NCBI GenBank assembly: GCA_900544425.1
Contig: UQUX01000067.1
Coordinates: 1 to 9,643, forward strand
Source: an uncultured Collinsella sp.
GTDB taxonomy: Bacteria > Actinomycetota > Coriobacteriia > Coriobacteriales > Coriobacteriaceae
DNA: 9,643 nucleotides
Direction: 5' to 3'
Program-made: the position numbers and the translations under genes
Notes under the pieces: model-generated
Databases searched by the model: none
What the model saw: the letters and a program-made list of their open reading frames with translations, nothing else
Told to the model about the DNA's origin: nothing
Shown here: positions 6,012-9,643 of the stretch, piece after piece
How the letters are laid out: every line of letters begins with the position of its first letter
Position numbering within the stretch: the first letter of the stretch is position 1

Positions 6012-6994
6012 CGGGACTCCTTTCGGTCGCGCGGGCGCTGCTCGCGCACGTCATCATAAGCATCGTATGCCTCGACGATACGTCCCACCAAGGCATGGCG
6101 CACCACGTCGGCACGCTCGAGGTGCGAAAATGCGACATCGTCGACACGGCCCAAAATCTTCTCGACATCCGTCAAGCCGCCGCGACGACCCACCAGGTCG
6201 CGCTGGCTCAGGTCGCCGGTAATCACGAACTTGGAGTTGAACCCAAGGCGTGTCAGGAACATCTTCATCTGCTCGGGCGTGGTATTTTGCGCCTCGTCGA
6301 GCACCACGAAGGCATCACTCAGCGTGCGGCCGCGCATGTAGGCAAGCGGGGCGATCTCGATCACGCCACGCTCCATAAGCTCATCGGTGCGCTCGCGATC
6401 CATCATGTCAAAAAGGGCGTCGTAGAGCGGACGCATGTAGGGGTCGATCTTTTCCTCAAGGGTACCGGGCAAAAAGCCCAGATTCTCCCCCGCCTCGACA
6501 ACCGGACGCGTCAAGATCAAACGGCCCACCTCGTGACGCTTGAGCGCGGCAACGGCGAGCGCCATGGCCAGATAGGTCTTACCGGTACCGGCAGGACCCA
6601 AGCCAAACGTGATGGTATGCGAGCGAATGGCATCCACATAGCGCTTTTGCCCGAGCGTTTTGGGGCGAATGGCACGACCGCGATACGAAAGCAGCACGTC
6701 ATCGCGAAGCGACGTAGCCTCGTGCTCACCGTCGCGCAAGACGACCAGGCAGCGAGAGACATCGTCGGCAGACAGCGTGCGCCCGGCGGCCGCCTCGCGA
6801 AAAGCGTGTTCGAAAAAACGCGCCACGAGTTCGACCTCGTCCGGGTCACCGCACACGGCGATGCTATCGCCACGGGCGACCACATGGGCGCGAACCAAGC
6901 TCTCGAGCGCGCGAAGGACGCCGTCGCCGGCGCCCAAAACGCATGAGGGATCAATTCCCTCGGGAACGGTAAGTCTAATCTTCGAGGCTTCCAT
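6008..6994 (-). CDS. phoH: PhoH-family ATPase
   Basis: Cytoplasmic P-loop ATPase of the PhoH family (PhoH/YbeZ-like), thought to act with YbeY in RNA metabolism; the precise reaction is not settled. The 328 residues show an N-terminal domain of about 110, Walker A GPAGTGKT at 133-140, the family segment GFLPGTLEEKIDPYMRPLYD at about 173-192 and Walker B VVLDEAQN at about 230-237. I chose the ATG at 6992-6994 (protein opening MEASKIRLTVPEG), which overlaps the mtaB end by 20 bp and has AGGGAGG three bases upstream. The frame is open to 7099, but the extra 35 residues would lie wholly within mtaB and do not look like PhoH. The short Shine-Dalgarno spacing leaves some doubt about the start. Confidence 0.95.
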   Translation of the reverse strand: MEASKIRLTVPEGIDPSCVLGAGDGVLRALESLVRAHVVARGDSIAVCGDPDEVELVARFFEHAFREAAAGRTLSADDVSRCLVVLRDGEHEATSLRDDVLLSYRGRAIRPKTLGQKRYVDAIRSHTITFGLGPAGTGKTYLAMALAVAALKRHEVGRLILTRPVVEAGENLGFLPGTLEEKIDPYMRPLYDALFDMMDRERTDELMERGVIEIAPLAYMRGRTLSDAFVVLDEAQNTTPEQMKMFLTRLGFNSKFVITGDLSQRDLVGRRGGLTDVEKILGRVDDVAFSHLERADVVRHALVGRIVEAYDAYDDVREQRPRDRKESR

Positions 6995-8267
6995 GAACCT
7001 CCCTGCGTGCATGGACCAAGCCGGAATCATCGACTCCGATGATAGCAACATCGAGCAGGCACGGGGCTGTAAGTCCACAGGTATCGTCAAGACGGGCATG
7101 ATGGAACGAGCCGAGCGTCAGGTTGTCACCATACTCGAGCACGGCACGCTCGACCGTGCCCATGCGACGACGAGCGTCGGCAATAGCGAGCTCCTGTGCG
7201 GCGGCTCGCATACGACGGCTGCGCTCGGCCATAACCTTGGGCGGCACCTGGTCGGGCATATCGGCGGCAAGGGTGCCGGGACGCTTGCTGTAGCGGAACA
7301 CGTGCATACGCGAGAAACCCACACGGCGGCACAGCGCCAGCGACTCCTCGAACTCCTCGTCCGTCTCACCAGGAAAACCGACGATGACATCGCACGAAAG
7401 GGACGCCTGGGGCAAGTTGGCGCGAATCATACGCACCGTGTCCTCAAAGGCTTCGGCGCTATAGGGACGGCCCATGCGATGCAGGGTCGCCGTGCAGCCG
7501 GACTGCACGGGCAGGTGCAAAAACGGGGCGATACGCTGCGGGTAGCGCGCCATAACCTTAAGCAGGCGCTCGGAGATATCCATGGGCTCGACCGAGGAAA
7601 TGCGCACATGCGGAATAGACGTGCGCTCCATGATGGCCTCGAGCAGCTCATCGATTTCGACGTGCTCGTCGGTCGCGCTCTTGCCATCGTAGGCACCCAG
7701 GTTCACACCGGTCAGCACCACCTCGGGCACGCCGGCCTCCTGGGCCTCGCGAACTTGCTCGAGCACGGACTCGACGGGCACGGAGCGCTCGGGGCCGCGC
7801 GCCTTCCACACAATGCAATAGGTGCAGCGATGGTTGCAGCCGTCCTGAATCTTCACGCCCAGGCGAGAGCGACCAAGCGCATCGACCACCTCACCATCGC
7901 TGCAGGCGGGAACGCTATCGGACTCAACGCCCAGCACCTCGCAGACACGATCGGCGACATCGATCTTGGACGGCTCGGCGATCACGCGATCCGAAAGCTC
8001 CAGCAGCTCCTCGGGATGCAAATTGACCACGCATCCGGTCACGAGCACATAGGGCTCGTTTGGATGGGCCAGCGCATGACGGACGGCCTTACGGGTCTTA
8101 GCCTCGGCCTCGCCCGTAACGGCACAGGTGTTAATGACGATCAAATCGGCATCCTGGGGCTCCACAATAGCAAAGCCCAGGCGCATAAGATCGGCAGTGA
8201 TACGGTCAGACTCAACCCGGTTGACACGGCAGCCGAGGTTGACGATGGAAATATGGGGTGCGAGCAC
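6975..8267 (-). CDS. mtaB: tRNA (t6A37-C2) methylthiotransferase, MtaB family
   Basis: Radical-SAM methylthiotransferase, likely converting t6A37 to ms2t6A in ANN-decoding tRNAs. The 430 residues contain the N-terminal UPF0004 domain with cluster cysteines C13, C48 (NTCAVT) and C79, the radical-SAM triad C144/C148/C151 in DGCNHRCTYC, and a C-terminal TRAM domain (about 370-430). The KIQDGCN context and short length favour MtaB over MiaB or RimO. After the triad it reads CIVWKARG where many homologues have CIIPWARG. The start is GTG (8265-8267) with AAGGAG five bases upstream, and this site overlaps the dnaJ TAA; the two genes are 9 nt apart. The TAG end (6975-6977) lies inside the first codons of phoH. 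Confidence 0.93.
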   Translation of the reverse strand: MLAPHISIVNLGCRVNRVESDRITADLMRLGFAIVEPQDADLIVINTCAVTGEAEAKTRKAVRHALAHPNEPYVLVTGCVVNLHPEELLELSDRVIAEPSKIDVADRVCEVLGVESDSVPACSDGEVVDALGRSRLGVKIQDGCNHRCTYCIVWKARGPERSVPVESVLEQVREAQEAGVPEVVLTGVNLGAYDGKSATDEHVEIDELLEAIMERTSIPHVRISSVEPMDISERLLKVMARYPQRIAPFLHLPVQSGCTATLHRMGRPYSAEAFEDTVRMIRANLPQASLSCDVIVGFPGETDEEFEESLALCRRVGFSRMHVFRYSKRPGTLAADMPDQVPPKVMAERSRRMRAAAQELAIADARRRMGTVERAVLEYGDNLTLGSFHHARLDDTCGLTAPCLLDVAIIGVDDSGLVHARREVHGSLED

Positions 8268-8276
8268 GCGGGCTCC

Positions 8277-9425
8277 TTAATCGAGGATATCGTCGAGGGC
8301 ACTCTTGATACGGTCGGTCACCGACTTCTTACCGGAAGCGACGTCATCGCCCATCTCATCGGCAAAAGCACGGAGCAGCTCGCGCTGCTTATTGGAAAGA
8401 TTGGTGGGAACGACCACGCGCAGCTGCACGATCAGGCGGCCACGCGAACCGCCACCGCCAATGCGCGGCATGCCGTAATTATTGACGCTCACGGTGTCGC
8501 CGTACTGGGCGCCGGCGGGAACCGTCACCTTAACGACCTCGTCGGGCATAATGCCCTCGACCTCGATCTCGCAGCCGAGCGCAGCCTGCGCAATCGAGAT
8601 ATCGCTCACCAGGTACAGGTCGTCCCCGTTGCGCTTAAAGCGCTCATGGTCGGCAACGCGCACGTTGACAATCAGGTCGCCCGAAGGCTCGCCGCGAAGG
8701 CCTGCCTCGCCAAAGCCGCTCACGCGCAGCTGGCGACCGGTCGAAACGCCGGCGGGGATATCGATGTCGATCTTTTCGTGCGAAGGTGTGCGGCCCTGAC
8801 CGTCGCAGGTCTCGCAGGGATGGTCGATGACCGTGCCCTCACCGTGGCAGTCGGGGCAAGGCGAAGAGGACTGAACCTGGCCCAGGAACGAGCGCTGGAC
8901 CGTCGTGACATAGCCTGTGCCGTGGCAGCGGCTGCACTGCTTTTCCTGTGCGCCCTCTGCCCTACCGGTGCCATTGCAGTCCTCGCAAGGAGCAAGGCGG
9001 TCATAGCTGATTGTCTTTTTGCAGCCGAGCGCCGCCTCCTCAAGCGTCACCGAAAGCGAGATGGCCATGTCTCGTCCGCGACGACGCTCACGACGGCTGC
9101 GGGCGCCACCGCCGGCACCGCCGCCAAAGAACGACGAGAAGAGGTCGTCCATGCCCATGCCGCCAAAGATATCGTTGATATCGACGTAGCCCGAACCACC
9201 AGGGCCGTCCGCGGTGCCGTAACGGTCGTAGTTAGCACGCTTCTGCTCGTCGGAAAGAACGGAATAAGCCTCGTTGAGCTCTTTGAACTTGGCCTCGGCC
9301 TCGGGGTCGTCCGAAACGTCCGGGTGTACGGTACGGGCCTTCTTTAGAAACGCGCGCTTAATCGTCCGCGCATCGGCATCCTTGTCGACGCCAAGTACCT
9401 CGTAGTAATCCCTATTTTCCGACAC
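8277..9425 (-). CDS. dnaJ: Chaperone DnaJ (Hsp40)
   Basis: Type I J-domain co-chaperone that delivers unfolded clients to DnaK and stimulates its ATPase. The 382 residues hold an N-terminal J domain (about 4-70, HPD at 34-36), a Gly/Phe-rich linker with FFGGGAGGGA, a zinc domain with four CxxCxGxG repeats (Cys pairs 147/150, 164/167, 190/193, 204/207) and the two-part C-terminal substrate domain. The start is GTG (9423-9425) with AAGGA seven bases upstream; it gives the normal DnaJ opening SENRDYYEVLGV. The frame extends to a TTG at 9491, but that adds residues absent from DnaJ. No dnaK, grpE or hrcA is adjacent, so this may be a second dnaJ copy heading the ybeY-era operon. Confidence 0.97.
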   Translation of the reverse strand: MSENRDYYEVLGVDKDADARTIKRAFLKKARTVHPDVSDDPEAEAKFKELNEAYSVLSDEQKRANYDRYGTADGPGGSGYVDINDIFGGMGMDDLFSSFFGGGAGGGARSRRERRRGRDMAISLSVTLEEAALGCKKTISYDRLAPCEDCNGTGRAEGAQEKQCSRCHGTGYVTTVQRSFLGQVQSSSPCPDCHGEGTVIDHPCETCDGQGRTPSHEKIDIDIPAGVSTGRQLRVSGFGEAGLRGEPSGDLIVNVRVADHERFKRNGDDLYLVSDISIAQAALGCEIEVEGIMPDEVVKVTVPAGAQYGDTVSVNNYGMPRIGGGGSRGRLIVQLRVVVPTNLSNKQRELLRAFADEMGDDVASGKKSVTDRIKSALDDILD

Positions 9426-9446
9426 GACCGAATCCTTCCGACTTTC

Positions 9447-9475
9447 ATTATTGTCACAGTGCGTCCTATACCCAA
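9447..9475 (-). promoter_or_regulatory. Candidate sigma-70-type promoter for the dnaJ operon
   Basis: On the minus strand TTGGGT (9470-9475) lies 17 bases before AATAAT (9447-9452); the -10 matches TATAAT at five of six bases and the -35 matches TTGACA at three. Transcription would begin around 9440, leaving a leader of roughly 15-20 nt that contains the AAGGA ribosome binding site. I see no CIRCE (TTAGCACTC-N9-GAGTGCTAA) or HAIR (CTTGAGT-N7-ACTCAAG) heat-shock operator. The prediction rests on consensus match only. Confidence 0.4.
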
Positions 9476-9506
9476 GCTGGGCCGGCCGCAAACAGAGGGC
9501 TAGATG

Positions 9507-9643
9507 TTATTGCATTGCGTAGGGCGAAAGCATGGCACGTTGCGAGCAGCTCGCAAACCAAACCGACACGAGCGCGAACATAAATCCGTTGGCAAAACCG
9601 TTGGCAAACTGCATCGCGCCGCGCTTCCACCACAGCAGGCTGC
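9507..9643 (-). CDS. 3' end of an unidentified membrane-protein gene
   Basis: One minus-strand frame is open from the window edge (codons from 9641) to TAA at 9507-9509 and gives 44 residues ending SPYAMQ. It is hydrophobic, with a membrane-like stretch rich in Phe, Val, Ala and Trp (FMFALVSVWFA) after a WWKRG segment, which looks like the last transmembrane helix of an integral protein. The other two frames are Arg/Cys-rich and less protein-like. The gene ends 81 nt before dnaJ with no clear terminator. It does not resemble the HrcA, GrpE or DnaK C-termini that often precede dnaJ. The function cannot be told. Confidence 0.5.
   Translation of the reverse strand, partial: SLLWWKRGAMQFANGFANGFMFALVSVWFASCSQRAMLSPYAMQ
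9586..9609. repeat. Two tandem 12-bp units
   Basis: CCGTTGGCAAAA (9586-9597) is followed directly by CCGTTGGCAAAC (9598-9609), identical but for the last base. In the minus-strand reading frame this encodes FANGFANGF, an in-frame duplication of four residues within the membrane-protein tail, compatible with replication slippage. Confidence 0.7.

Noticed and set aside
6995..7099. N-terminal extension of phoH by 35 residues
   Set aside because: It lies entirely inside the mtaB TRAM-domain coding sequence, starts at a weakly supported codon and does not resemble PhoH N-termini.
6660..9347. Plus-strand open frame of 895 codons opposite phoH, mtaB and dnaJ
   Set aside because: It is antisense to three secure genes with full motif sets; GC-rich codon bias keeps the opposite frame free of stops, and the translation (rich in Gly, Ala, His, Asp, Leu) shows no family motif.
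9480..9488. GGCCGGCC palindrome upstream of dnaJ
   Set aside because: A short GC palindrome is expected by chance in DNA of this composition and is not placed as an operator.

Overview
This is a GC-rich bacterial chromosome segment whose ten recognisable or partial genes all lie on the minus strand. Reading in the direction of transcription (right to left) it holds: the 3' end of an unidentified membrane-protein gene, dnaJ, an MtaB-type tRNA methylthiotransferase gene, phoH, ybeY, dgkA, era, recO, rpsO and pnp. High GC, GTG/TTG starts, the phoH-ybeY-dgkA-era-recO core and a GCCGGCACTT/GGGGACGTTCC palindrome suggest an actinobacterial lineage of the Coriobacteriia type (Collinsella or a relative). 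That placement is inference, because no rRNA or other marker is in the window.

Layout. 9507-9643 is a gene tail of unknown function. 9426-9506 carries a plausible dnaJ promoter. From 9425 down to 3270 seven genes form one compact operon; they are separated by 9-15 nt or overlap by 4-20 nt, and several ribosome binding sites are built over the previous stop codon. 3132-3269 is the rpsO leader, with two mutually exclusive hairpins just before the ribosome binding site. rpsO ends at a strong intrinsic terminator (2806-2836). 2703-2803 is a structured pnp leader. pnp ends at 456 and is followed by an intrinsic terminator (403-432). 1-402 has no convincing complete gene; it holds a 60-bp palindrome and two copies of a box-plus-hairpin module.

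Function. The genes form a housekeeping set around RNA and the ribosome: protein folding (DnaJ), tRNA position-37 thiomethylation (MtaB), rRNA maturation and 30S assembly (YbeY, Era, S15), RNA decay (PNPase), a PhoH ATPase that commonly travels with ybeY, lipid-carrier recycling (DgkA/UdpK) and recombinational repair (RecO). I found no phage, CRISPR, toxin-antitoxin, defence or biosynthetic system. The points worth a second look are cis-regulatory and structural: the rpsO and pnp leaders, the acidic N-terminal extension of Era, the Arg-rich PNPase tail, and the repeats in the pnp-distal intergenic region.
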